This document shows positions 34,689 to 42,762 of a stretch of DNA of 64,000 nucleotides, one piece after another; within the stretch, counting starts at the first letter, position 1, and every line of letters starts with the position of its first letter. A program made the translations under genes and the position numbers. This DNA is from Candidatus Zixiibacteriota bacterium (GTDB taxonomy: Bacteria; Zixibacteria; MSB-5A5; GN15; FEB-12): contig JBFLZR010000001.1 in the NCBI GenBank assembly GCA_040756055.1, forward strand, positions 499,849 through 563,848, given 5' to 3'. The notes beneath the pieces are model-generated. The model saw only the letters and a list, made by a program, of their open reading frames with translations. It made no database searches and was not told where the DNA came from.

Positions 34689-35138
34689 GTGAAAACAGTC
34701 TTCAAACCGGGGCAGGCCGCTGAAGGTGCAGTAAGCCGGCTCACTGCCTACAATGAACTGGGTAACGTAAGCGCCCACGATGTTGAAAACGCCTGGGGTC
34801 TGGCGTGCAGTTTCGATATCTATGACTGCAATCCCGATACGATTCGAGATGCGGACAAGATAAAACAATTCGTATACGAGCTGTGCGATCTGATAGCCAT
34901 GAAACGATTCGGCGAGTGTCAAGTTGTGAATTTCGGGGAGGACGAGCGCGTGGCCGGCTTTTCCATGGTTCAGCTCATTGAAACATCGTTGATTTCGGCT
35001 CACTTTGCAAACCAGAGCAACGTGACCTACCTGGATGTATTCAGTTGCAAACCCTACGATCCGGCGGTGGTTGAGAAATTCGCCACCGAGTTTTTCGGCG
35101 GTTCGCACTGCCTCACGCATGTGAACCTGAGGAAATAA
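34689..35138 (+). CDS. SpeD-like pyruvoyl-dependent decarboxylase homologue (atypical)
   Basis: Related to class 1b S-adenosylmethionine decarboxylase. Relative to the Thermotoga enzyme, the self-cleavage serine (S100), the His five residues on (H105) and the Cys twenty residues on (C120 in LDVFSCKPYDP) are all conserved at exact spacing. The residues around them are not: the family ESH...HTWPE reads TSL...HFANQ here. The N-terminal extension of about 35 residues is also unusual. Altered SpeD proteins are reported to decarboxylate ornithine or arginine instead of AdoMet, so the substrate is open. Start is GTG 34689 with a weak GGAG. Two bases separate it from the next gene of the operon. Confidence 0.72.
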   Translation: MKTVFKPGQAAEGAVSRLTAYNELGNVSAHDVENAWGLACSFDIYDCNPDTIRDADKIKQFVYELCDLIAMKRFGECQVVNFGEDERVAGFSMVQLIETSLISAHFANQSNVTYLDVFSCKPYDPAVVEKFATEFFGGSHCLTHVNLRK

Positions 35139-35140
35139 CG

Positions 35141-36130
35141 ATGCGCCGGATATCGGTTGTTTCGGATATTGACGAGTGCCAGGATATCTGGCGTAAGGCG
35201 ATGCCGCAGGAATTTCTTTCGGATCTGTGGGATGTGCGCGGTGCTTTTCACAGGCACTACAATCACCGTCCGCACTTTGTCGTCTGTCATGATGGCGGCG
35301 AGATTTGCGGTCTTCTTCCGCTGGCTTTCAACGAAGAAACCGGGTCGCTCCAATATTTTCCGGGCGAGACCTGGCACGGGAAGACCTGGCTGGAGCAGAA
35401 CCGCATAATTGCCGGTGACAGGTATATCATGAAACGTTTGCTGGCGCGCGCCGGGGACAGTTACAACATTCGCTATGTACGTCAGTCGGGGAATCTTCTG
35501 GGAAATTCTCCGGTAGTTGACGAGGTCGGTTATTTCTTTTTGCCCCCGAAGTACGATTTCGATATGCAGAAGTATTTCGAGGAGTTCTCCCACAAGACGG
35601 CCAAGCGGCTGAAGAGAGAGCTGATCGAGTGGGAGTCGCGGGGGGTCTCGTACCGGTACGATGACATGGCCGATTTCGAGACTCTGGTTGCCATGAGCTT
35701 GCAGTCGTACGGCGAGGATTCGTACTTTTTCGATCCGAGATTTCTCAGGAGTTTCCGCAGCCTGTTGGGCCTGCTCAAAGCGAGGGGCTGGCTGCGAATC
35801 ACGACGGTGCTGGTTGAAGGCAGACCGGCCGCTATTGATATGGGAAGCACCTATAATGGTACCTATACGCTTCTGGCGGGCGGGACCAACCAGGAGTTTC
35901 GTGGCATCGCCAAACTGATCAACATTCATCACATGAGTTGGTCTTGCGAGAAGCGGTTTGATCGCGTGGATTTTCTCTGTGGCGATTTCAACTGGAAGCC
36001 GCAGTTCCATCTGACACCCCAGCCGCTGTATCTGCTGGCTAATGATGTTAGAGCGGAAGTCGCGATAGAGACGGTGGACAGTCTGTCGTGGAAGACAGCG
36101 ACCGCGGGCGCGAGCGTCAGGAGCATGTAA
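35141..36130 (+). CDS. CelD/BcsL-type GNAT acyltransferase
   Basis: Acyltransferase of the Acetyltransf_6 (CelD, FemAB-like) type, which transfers acyl or aminoacyl groups. The central FSHKTAKRLKRELIEWESRG helix and the later GGTNQEFRGIAKLINIHHM and FDRVDFLCGDFNWKPQF segments match the family pattern in which a GxxLL-type helix is followed by DFLxGD. Length 329 aa is normal. It lies between the SpeD-like gene (2 bp) and the ATP-grasp gene (1 bp), so it belongs to the same transcript. A role in acylating the amine made by the decarboxylases is inference. Confidence 0.75.
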   Translation: MRRISVVSDIDECQDIWRKAMPQEFLSDLWDVRGAFHRHYNHRPHFVVCHDGGEICGLLPLAFNEETGSLQYFPGETWHGKTWLEQNRIIAGDRYIMKRLLARAGDSYNIRYVRQSGNLLGNSPVVDEVGYFFLPPKYDFDMQKYFEEFSHKTAKRLKRELIEWESRGVSYRYDDMADFETLVAMSLQSYGEDSYFFDPRFLRSFRSLLGLLKARGWLRITTVLVEGRPAAIDMGSTYNGTYTLLAGGTNQEFRGIAKLINIHHMSWSCEKRFDRVDFLCGDFNWKPQFHLTPQPLYLLANDVRAEVAIETVDSLSWKTATAGASVRSM

Positions 36131-36131
36131 C

Positions 36132-37487
36132 ATGACTGACTTTCGCACGCTGGTAGTCGGCACCACCGCCGACTATATAGCCATGCTCGGCGAGCGCTTT
36201 CCCGGTCGGGTGCTGTTTGTCACCGATAAGTCACAGGCGGTGCGTCGCGAGATGCCCGAACTGGATAGCCGCACTCAAATTCTTCTGGACCTTTCCGTAA
36301 CCAAGAGAGTGATTCGGTCGATCGAGCGTCACCTGGAGCAATGGAATATCAAGCTCCGAGGTGTAGCCTGCTATGATTGCGAGTGGCTGGTGCTGGCCGC
36401 GGAGATCGCCAGACATTTCGCACTCGAGTATCCTTCCGCCGAATCAGTCGCCCTTTGTCGTAACAAGATGGCCTCTAAACAGCGGTGGCTGGACGCGGGT
36501 CTGCTCTGCCCGCGGGCATCGATTGTATCTTCACCGCAACAGGCAGCCGGGTTCGCTTCCGAGGTCAATGCCCCGGTCGTCTTGAAGCCGCTGTCCGGTA
36601 GCGGCAGCGAATTGACATTTGTATGCGAAGACCCCGCGACGGCATCGAGGATGTATCAAGTTGTCGATAAAGGTCTGCGCGAACGGATCGATTTGCCGAT
36701 GTTTATGCCCGTAGTGATCGAGGGGCGGCAGTCGGGAGCGCCGCAGGAGATTGTGGCCGAAGAATTCGTGGCGGGAAGTGAGTACAGTTGCGACGTCTTT
36801 ATCGACGGTGACGAAGTTGTAATTATCAGGTTTGCCGAGAAACTGCCCCGTCCGGCTCCGCCCTTTGGAATAACTATGGCCTATCTGGTCCCTGGTCGGA
36901 TGCCCGAAAAAGTGAGTGAGGCTGAGCTCAGAGATATCCTTTTCATAGCCGGGCGGTCGCTGGGATTGAGGCGGTCGCTCTTTATGGCGGATTTTATCGT
37001 GCGCAACGGCCGGGTGTTTCTCTTGGAACTGACCCCGCGGATCGGCGGCGACTGTCTGCCGTATCTCATTAAGCAGAGTTGCGGACTTGATATGCTCGGC
37101 GTGGCTCTTGATGTTGCTGAACAGCGTCCGCTGATTGTTCCCGAGGCGCCGCTGTGGAAGCAGCTTGTTGGCCTGCGTCTGTTCGCCGATAAAGGCGGCG
37201 TGATAAAAAAGATGGATAGCAGCCGTATTGAAAAGGATCGGCGGGTTCAGGAAGTTTATTTCAAAAGACTGGCAGGTGATGGCATAACGTTGCCGCCGAA
37301 GGATTATGATACGTGGATTCTCGGGCACGTGATATTTCAGCCGGACTCAATATCGAATTTCGATTTGGAGGGAGGGGAGATCGCGGCAAAACTCAAAGTG
37401 CGAATGACGAGACATTATGATGACAAGAAACCCGGAAGAAGCGATGAAGATAGCCGGGCTGCTCAAGAGGCAAACACCACAACTTGA
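36132..37487 (+). CDS. ATP-grasp carboxylate-amine ligase
   Basis: Makes amide or peptide bonds with ATP. The pre-ATP-grasp domain spans about 1-125. The ATP-binding strand reads APVVLKPLSGSGSELTFV, the adenine/hinge region IVAEEFVAGSEYSCDVFI, and the metal-binding end FLLELTPRIGGD replaces the commoner ExNPR. A C-terminal extension of about 130 residues follows and includes VYFKRLAGDGITL. Length 451 aa is typical of amino-acid ligases such as those making dipeptides or siderophore-like amides. Its 3' end overlaps the next gene by about 44 bp, indicating coupled translation. Confidence 0.85.
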   Translation: MTDFRTLVVGTTADYIAMLGERFPGRVLFVTDKSQAVRREMPELDSRTQILLDLSVTKRVIRSIERHLEQWNIKLRGVACYDCEWLVLAAEIARHFALEYPSAESVALCRNKMASKQRWLDAGLLCPRASIVSSPQQAAGFASEVNAPVVLKPLSGSGSELTFVCEDPATASRMYQVVDKGLRERIDLPMFMPVVIEGRQSGAPQEIVAEEFVAGSEYSCDVFIDGDEVVIIRFAEKLPRPAPPFGITMAYLVPGRMPEKVSEAELRDILFIAGRSLGLRRSLFMADFIVRNGRVFLLELTPRIGGDCLPYLIKQSCGLDMLGVALDVAEQRPLIVPEAPLWKQLVGLRLFADKGGVIKKMDSSRIEKDRRVQEVYFKRLAGDGITLPPKDYDTWILGHVIFQPDSISNFDLEGGEIAAKLKVRMTRHYDDKKPGRSDEDSRAAQEANTTT

Positions 37488-38775
37488 CAGCGGCGAGCTA
37501 CGGAGTTTTGTCAGTAGCTTCATAGACAGACGCCAATCATTTCTCGAGACTGTCCTGAAGCACGGATCTCCACTCTATGTTTTGGACGAGGCCGCCCTGC
37601 TGAATCGTGCCCGCCAGTTCAAGACGGCTTTCGCGAGCGTTTTATCGAGCGTGAAGGTGTTCTATGCGGTCAAGAGCAACAGCCATCCCGCGGTGGCGCG
37701 GGCCGTAGTGCGTGCCGGCTGCGGACTTGATGTATCGAGCGGACTGGAATTGGGAGCGGCTCTGGAAACCGACGCTGAGGAAATCATTTTCAGCGGACCC
37801 GGTAAGATGGACTCCGAGCTTCACCTGGCGGTTCAAAACAATCAGCGCGTCACGGTTTTGATGGACAGTTTCGGCGAGCTGCAGAAGCTTGAAAAGGTAG
37901 CTGTCGGTCAGGGCAAGTCAATCAGGGCTGGTGTTCGTCTGACTACCGATGAGAGCGGTATCTGGCGGAAATTCGGAATTCCGCTTTCACAGTTATCGCG
38001 GTTTTTCGCCGAGGCCGACAAATGCCGGCATGTAGAGCTGTCAGGGCTGCAGTTTCATCTTAGCTGGAATCTCAATCCCGATAAGTACGTGGTCTTCATA
38101 GTCAGTCTCGGCTCAGCGCTTCGCGGCCTCGAGAGAAGTTACAGACAGGCGATCAAGTTTCTTGATATTGGCGGAGGGTACTGGCCGCCGCAGGGAGAAT
38201 GGCTGCAAGCCGCGGCTACTCCTGAAGGAGTGCTGCGTCAGACGCTTCTTCAGACATCCGGCAATACATCGGACCACTACAAGTACGCATCGGTGACAAT
38301 CGATGACTTCGCCAACCACATCGCGCAGGCCCTGAAGAAACAGATTCCCGATGATATGTCATACACGGTTTACACGGAACCGGGAAGATGGCTGTCCAAC
38401 GAGGCGATGCACATCCTGCTGACGGTAGTGGACCGCAAGGCGGCCGATGTGATTATCACCGACGGCGGCACCCATGCCGTAGGCTGGGAGCGGTTTGAAT
38501 CCGACTATTTCCCGATCATTAATCTCTCCCGACCATCGCTATCCGAGAAAGAATGTCTGATTGCGGGGTCGCTTTGTACTCCGCATGACATATGGGGATA
38601 TACGTGCTTTGGCGATGATGTTCAGGTTGGAGATGTTCTGCTGGTTCCCAATCAGGGAGCCTACACTTACAGCCTTCGTCAGAATTTCATAAAGCCGCTA
38701 CCGGAGGTTGTTGAGCTTGTTAACGTGGAGTCCGGGGTTCTGCTCCCGAGCGCCACGAGAAAGCCAGGTAGTTGA
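37444..38775 (+). CDS. PLP-dependent fold-III decarboxylase (LysA/ODC/NspC family)
   Basis: Alanine-racemase-fold decarboxylase acting on a diamino or polyamine-related carboxylate. The PLP lysine lies in VFYAVKSNSHP; the ring-stacking His in LQFHLSWN; the phosphate loop FLDIGGGYWPP; TEPGRWLSNEA binds PLP phosphate; and the catalytic Cys from the partner subunit is in GSLCTPHDIWG. That last motif differs from both CESGD of diaminopimelate decarboxylase and CDGLD of ornithine decarboxylase, so the substrate is unclear. ATG 37444 has GGAAG at good spacing; ATG 37417 adds nine residues. It overlaps the ATP-grasp gene. Confidence 0.82.
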   Translation: MKIAGLLKRQTPQLDSGELRSFVSSFIDRRQSFLETVLKHGSPLYVLDEAALLNRARQFKTAFASVLSSVKVFYAVKSNSHPAVARAVVRAGCGLDVSSGLELGAALETDAEEIIFSGPGKMDSELHLAVQNNQRVTVLMDSFGELQKLEKVAVGQGKSIRAGVRLTTDESGIWRKFGIPLSQLSRFFAEADKCRHVELSGLQFHLSWNLNPDKYVVFIVSLGSALRGLERSYRQAIKFLDIGGGYWPPQGEWLQAAATPEGVLRQTLLQTSGNTSDHYKYASVTIDDFANHIAQALKKQIPDDMSYTVYTEPGRWLSNEAMHILLTVVDRKAADVIITDGGTHAVGWERFESDYFPIINLSRPSLSEKECLIAGSLCTPHDIWGYTCFGDDVQVGDVLLVPNQGAYTYSLRQNFIKPLPEVVELVNVESGVLLPSATRKPGS

Positions 38776-38801
38776 TTAGCTAGGTTTGGCAGAGGCCTCA
38801 A

Positions 38802-40229
38802 ATGATTGTCAACGGAAGCGGAGCCGGCACAAGTTCTTCCGGCACCCCCAAGCCCAATAGTCGCTTACAACTGCGGTACGTTTCTCGCGAGGCGGCATAT
38901 GCGCAGGTTTTCATATCTCTGACCGGGGGTGCATTTCTTACCGGTCTGGCGCTGTTTCTTGGCGCCTCGGATTTCGAAATAGGTCTCGTGACGGCATTGC
39001 CTTTTATCGCTCAGATCGCACAACTTCTTTCTCCCTGGCTGATGCCATTTCTGGGTGGACGCAAAGGCATCACGGTCCTGGGTCTTACAATAGGTCGCTT
39101 GGTTTGGTTGCCGCTAATACCCGCCCTGTTTTTTCCGGGGGCGTGGCGTTTGTATCTTCTGTTCGCGGTTCTTCTGGTTTCGAGTATTGCGACTATGGCA
39201 GCAACGCCGTCGTGGTTTTCCTGGATGGCTGATATTGTCCCGCGCAGAATTCGGGGGAGATTCTTCGGGACGCGAAGCGCCGTGATCGCGATCTCAACTC
39301 TCATAGCCACAGTGGGTGGGAGTGTCGCTCTGGATCTGTTTGTGGTTCGCGACAAGGATGCTTCGGGCTATGGTCTTTTGTTGGCCCTCGCTTTGATGAC
39401 CGGTTTCTGGGCATTGCGGGTAATGAAGCGATTGCCCGATTCCAGCAAACCGATCGAGCCCTCAAGATACGATCTCCAGGAGATGCTTCGGCCGCTGTCC
39501 GATAAAAAATTTCGAAGCCTTCTCAAGGTCTTTTTCTCCTGGAATCTCTCCATCGGTCTGTCGGCCGGCTTTTTTGCTCCCCACATGCTGCTCAATCTCA
39601 AAATGAGTTTTTTCCAGATTGGACTTTATTCGGCGGCCGCGACTATCGTGGCCATCGCGACCAACCGTCCTTGGGGAAAGGTAATTGACCGTTTCGGGCC
39701 CCGAGCTGTTCTGACTGCCTGCGCGGCTGGCATAAGTATGATACCGCTCATCTGGCTTTTCCCCAGGGCAGATTATCTGTGGGTGCTGATTCCGGAAGCG
39801 ATATACTCGGGTTTGTGCTGGACCGGCTTCAACCTGGCCGCGTTTACGATCCCGCTCGACAAGAGTCCGAGGGAAAAGCGTCCGGCATATCTGGCCATGT
39901 TCGCGGTGGTGACCGGCATTGCCTTTTTCATAGGTTCTGTATTGGCCGGATTCATTGCCGACGTTTATGCCGAGATGGCTATAGTCGTTGGGGCACAGGT
40001 ACTGGTCAACTACCACATACTGTTTGTGGTATCGGCGATAATGAGAATGCTTACAGCCGCCATGCTGGCCTCGCTGAGGGGACCGGCCGAAGTCCGGTTG
40101 CCGGTAATGATTCAGCTTATGGGATATGCTGTTTTGAAACGTATGTCTATAAGCCGTCAGCTCGTGCCATTTGCGATAGATGACGGTTCCGATGATGATG
40201 CGGATAATACACAAAATAACCATACGTAA
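38802..40229 (+). CDS. MFS transporter (about 12 membrane segments)
   Basis: Major-facilitator-type transporter with roughly twelve hydrophobic segments in two halves, a cytoplasmic loop near the middle (RLPDSSKPIEPSRYDLQEML) and typical basic loop motifs (RRIRGRFFGTRSA and DRFGPRAVL). Length 475 aa. It starts 26 bp after the decarboxylase gene and ends the run of biosynthetic genes, so export of the pathway product, or uptake of its precursor, is likely. The C-terminus is acidic (DDGSDDDADNTQ). Substrate cannot be read from sequence. Confidence 0.85.
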   Translation: MIVNGSGAGTSSSGTPKPNSRLQLRYVSREAAYAQVFISLTGGAFLTGLALFLGASDFEIGLVTALPFIAQIAQLLSPWLMPFLGGRKGITVLGLTIGRLVWLPLIPALFFPGAWRLYLLFAVLLVSSIATMAATPSWFSWMADIVPRRIRGRFFGTRSAVIAISTLIATVGGSVALDLFVVRDKDASGYGLLLALALMTGFWALRVMKRLPDSSKPIEPSRYDLQEMLRPLSDKKFRSLLKVFFSWNLSIGLSAGFFAPHMLLNLKMSFFQIGLYSAAATIVAIATNRPWGKVIDRFGPRAVLTACAAGISMIPLIWLFPRADYLWVLIPEAIYSGLCWTGFNLAAFTIPLDKSPREKRPAYLAMFAVVTGIAFFIGSVLAGFIADVYAEMAIVVGAQVLVNYHILFVVSAIMRMLTAAMLASLRGPAEVRLPVMIQLMGYAVLKRMSISRQLVPFAIDDGSDDDADNTQNNHT

Positions 40230-40256
40230 GAGAATATCGAACGAGGAGATTCAACA

Positions 40257-40460
40257 ATGAAACAGGAACTGCGGATGTTCAAGTGTCCCAGATGCGGTTC
40301 CCGTAACCTTCAGGTTGCCGATTCAACCAGCGACCGTGAGACACTGATATGCTGTCTGGACTGTGACGCTACCTTCGAAAGACATCAGAAAGGAAAAGAA
40401 AGACGCAAATCAAAACATGACTACGATGACGATTACGGCTCGCAGGGCAAGCGCCGTTAG
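40257..40460 (+). CDS. small zinc-ribbon protein (67 aa)
   Basis: Two CxxC knuckles are visible (FKCPRCGS and CLDCDATFE), as in TFIIS-like or rubredoxin-like zinc ribbons. The C-terminus is highly charged, basic then acidic. The ATG follows an ACGAGGAG ribosome site. It lies 27 bp after the MFS gene and may be its last operon partner. A nucleic-acid or protein-binding adaptor role is possible but unsupported. Confidence 0.75.
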   Translation: MKQELRMFKCPRCGSRNLQVADSTSDRETLICCLDCDATFERHQKGKERRKSKHDYDDDYGSQGKRR

Positions 40461-40516
40461 CATTATCGTGCGTTGATGGAGTTGGACGATCGCTTCGCCG
40501 ATCGAAGGTTCAGTCG

Positions 40517-41143
40517 CTATCGTATCTTCTTGAAAATATAGCCGCCGGTTCGGGCGCCCCAGACCTGGTTGCCTTCAGCGTCAAAGCCGCGGTCCCAGCT
40601 GTAAAGCGCCGACTCGGTGATCTTCACCTCCGAAGTGGCATAGGAGGCTCCACGCAGATCGCTCTCGCAGTCGGTGTCTCGGGTGCTTCCCACGAAAGCC
40701 GTTTCGTTTTCGAGTTGAAGGTAAATAGAGCAGCCCGCCCTTTCGGTCAATGAATCCGGAGAAAGAACGTTGAGACGGAACGGTTCTTTCCAGGCGCCGG
40801 CGAAGCGGAGCGGCTCCTCGAAAGTGTATACTTCGGAAACAAAGGTACCGTCGTACCGCAGGACAAGGTGATAGATTCTCTGACGATACGGCTCATCGAG
40901 ATTGGTCGCTGCGGCCTGCTCAACATAGAGCCAGGCGCCGTCTTCACGATCGGGCCAGATCGGCACCATGTGCAGTCGAATGTCATAGAAATTGGAATCG
41001 GCGAGAGACTGTTCGCGGCTGCTGAAAGAGCCGGTCATCCATTCAACGAGTTGCTCCAACCGGAAATCTTCCGACTCCTGCGCCTGTGGTATAGAACCTG
41101 CAAGCAGCAGAGAGCAAAACAGCAGAGACAACATTGTCCTCAT
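40517..41143 (-). CDS. secreted CpeT/CpcT-like protein
   Basis: A signal peptide (about residues 1-21) precedes a domain matching the CpcT/CpeT family, whose cyanobacterial members attach bilins to phycobiliproteins. Diagnostic parts are LVEWMTGSFSSREQSL, LYVEQAAATNLDEPYRQRIYHL, and the end motif YSWDRGFDAEGNQVWG. Outside cyanobacteria secreted relatives exist and cannot act on phycobilisomes. It has two cysteine pairs or single cysteines (GCSIYL and TDCESD), likely a disulfide. The gene stands alone on the minus strand, convergent with the operon ending at 40460. Confidence 0.78.
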   Translation of the reverse strand: MRTMLSLLFCSLLLAGSIPQAQESEDFRLEQLVEWMTGSFSSREQSLADSNFYDIRLHMVPIWPDREDGAWLYVEQAAATNLDEPYRQRIYHLVLRYDGTFVSEVYTFEEPLRFAGAWKEPFRLNVLSPDSLTERAGCSIYLQLENETAFVGSTRDTDCESDLRGASYATSEVKITESALYSWDRGFDAEGNQVWGARTGGYIFKKIR

Positions 41144-41285
41144 AATTTAGCCATTACTCCTTTCGGGTAGATCTCATCTGTCATGAGATACAAAGGTAAG
41201 GAATCCCGGCGGCGGTGCAAGTCGAATTTTGACCGCCGCATCGGGACGCGTCCAGGCGCAGGTCATTAGAGTAACTGAATATCTC

Positions 41286-42560
41286 TCAACGCAATGTCTT
41301 GAGCACCTCGGTGGCGTTCGTGTTATCGGGGTTGAGCTCGAGTGATTTTTCGTAATTGACTATGGACTGAGCCGTGTCACCCGCGAGCAGCAGCGCCTCG
41401 CCGTAACTATCGTACACGTTGAACGACTGAGGATAGGCCTGAACGTTCAACTTGAAGATCTCTATGGCATCATTTATTCGCTGACGCATAAGCAACTGGT
41501 ATCCGAGTACGTTAAGGTGAGCTTCACCGAAATCGTATTTGTCCGGCTCTGTAGATTTCAGGCGCGAATAACATTCTATCGCGTCATCGATCGTTCCGTC
41601 GGCAAGCGCTTTCGTGACTGGCGCGCAGATTGATGGCTTACCGTCCGTCCATCCCGATTCCTCGGCATACACTGTTTGTGTCCAAGCCGCCAGGCTGGTG
41701 GTGGGGAACGTGCCGTTGAAGGAGGACCAATCCGCGAGAACACTGTCGTCAAGCATCTGCTGAAGTGTTTTGCCTTCGGCAATGGCTTGCCGTACCGCGC
41801 CTACGGTGCCGGTCAGCATATCATAGTACTCCCGAAGATCCGCTTTGGTGTAGTTGCGACCGTGACCCGGGACGAAAACGACATCATCGGGAAAGTCATC
41901 CATGAATTTCTTTATCTGCGTCACATATCCCGTCACGGTTCCGCGAGCCGGCAGGTCCACGTAAGGGATTTCGTCGGAAAAGAACAAGTCGCCCGCGGCG
42001 ACAACTTTTGAGCCAACGAAGTAAACATAAGCGTCACCGTCGGTGTGGCAACCGGCCGTATGCACCACGCGGATCTCTTCGCCGTTGAACTGAAGCGACA
42101 GGGAATCATAGAATCCGATGTTCGGACGATCGGGGCTGGGTGTTCCTCCGAGATTGAAGAACTTGCCATTGAGCCTGTCCAGAACGCCGGCATGGGCAAG
42201 CGTTACGGCGCGATCGGCAAAGAAGTGATTCCCGGGTACATGGTCACCGTGGTAATGGGTATTGATGATCAGTTTCAGATTGCCATTACCGAGTGTTTTT
42301 ATGGTGTCCGATAATTTCTGGCCGGTAGAAACGAAACCGGCGTCCACCATAAGAATGCCATCCGGGCCCACCGAAGTGACAAGGTTGGTGCCGTAGGGAG
42401 GCAGGTTGAATTCAGGGCCTCCCACGGTGGTGATGATGTACATTCTATCGGTCAGTTGTGAGATTCTGACAGGATCGATGATTTGTTGAGAGGCAGTCTG
42501 TCCGAAAACGCAGCAGGCAAGCGACCATATCAATAGCAGCGGTAAAACGGAGCGCTTCAT
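41286..42560 (-). CDS. secreted metallo-beta-lactamase-fold hydrolase with TPR tail
   Basis: A signal peptide (1-20) leads to an MBL domain with the zinc motif HYHGDH at residues 102-107 and further ligands in HTAGCHTDGDAYVYF and VPGHG. The pattern is close to subclass B3-like and QuinoproteinA-associated MBL proteins rather than to resistance enzymes, and beta-lactam hydrolysis should not be assumed. The C-terminus holds a tetratricopeptide repeat pair ending in YEKSLELNPDNTNA. An almost identical TPR tail ends the PD40 lipoprotein at 59021-60475. The gene lies alone between other minus-strand genes, with 202 bp of sequence without clear features upstream. Confidence 0.87.
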   Translation of the reverse strand: MKRSVLPLLLIWSLACCVFGQTASQQIIDPVRISQLTDRMYIITTVGGPEFNLPPYGTNLVTSVGPDGILMVDAGFVSTGQKLSDTIKTLGNGNLKLIINTHYHGDHVPGNHFFADRAVTLAHAGVLDRLNGKFFNLGGTPSPDRPNIGFYDSLSLQFNGEEIRVVHTAGCHTDGDAYVYFVGSKVVAAGDLFFSDEIPYVDLPARGTVTGYVTQIKKFMDDFPDDVVFVPGHGRNYTKADLREYYDMLTGTVGAVRQAIAEGKTLQQMLDDSVLADWSSFNGTFPTTSLAAWTQTVYAEESGWTDGKPSICAPVTKALADGTIDDAIECYSRLKSTEPDKYDFGEAHLNVLGYQLLMRQRINDAIEIFKLNVQAYPQSFNVYDSYGEALLLAGDTAQSIVNYEKSLELNPDNTNATEVLKTLR

Positions 42561-42762
42561 AAGCTGGAATTCCTTTCTCGATGACGGTTGAGTGAGTCTG
42601 CCGGCCGGCAGCCTGAAGCCGGCCGCAGAGCCACGAAATTTGGTGTCTGGCTTATTGACGCTGGAACTTCAGGATGCGTTCAAACAAGATGCTGTGGTGT
42701 CAAAGTGGAGTGGACGGCCCCTGCTGTCATGACAACTGACTGTGCGGCAAAGGGTTGTGACG

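Noticed and set aside
34551-35120. Long open frame on the minus strand opposite the SpeD-like gene
   Set aside because: Plus-strand frame matches a known family with exact catalytic spacing; the opposite frame has no recognisable motif and no ribosome site.
40257-40460. RiPP-like precursor peptide of the SpeD-like operon
   Set aside because: Two CxxC knuckles identify a zinc ribbon; there is no leader/core pattern.
41286-42560. Beta-lactamase resistance gene
   Set aside because: The fold is MBL, but the TPR tail and overall pattern differ from known class B enzymes, and BlaI/M56 loci nearby do not control it by position.
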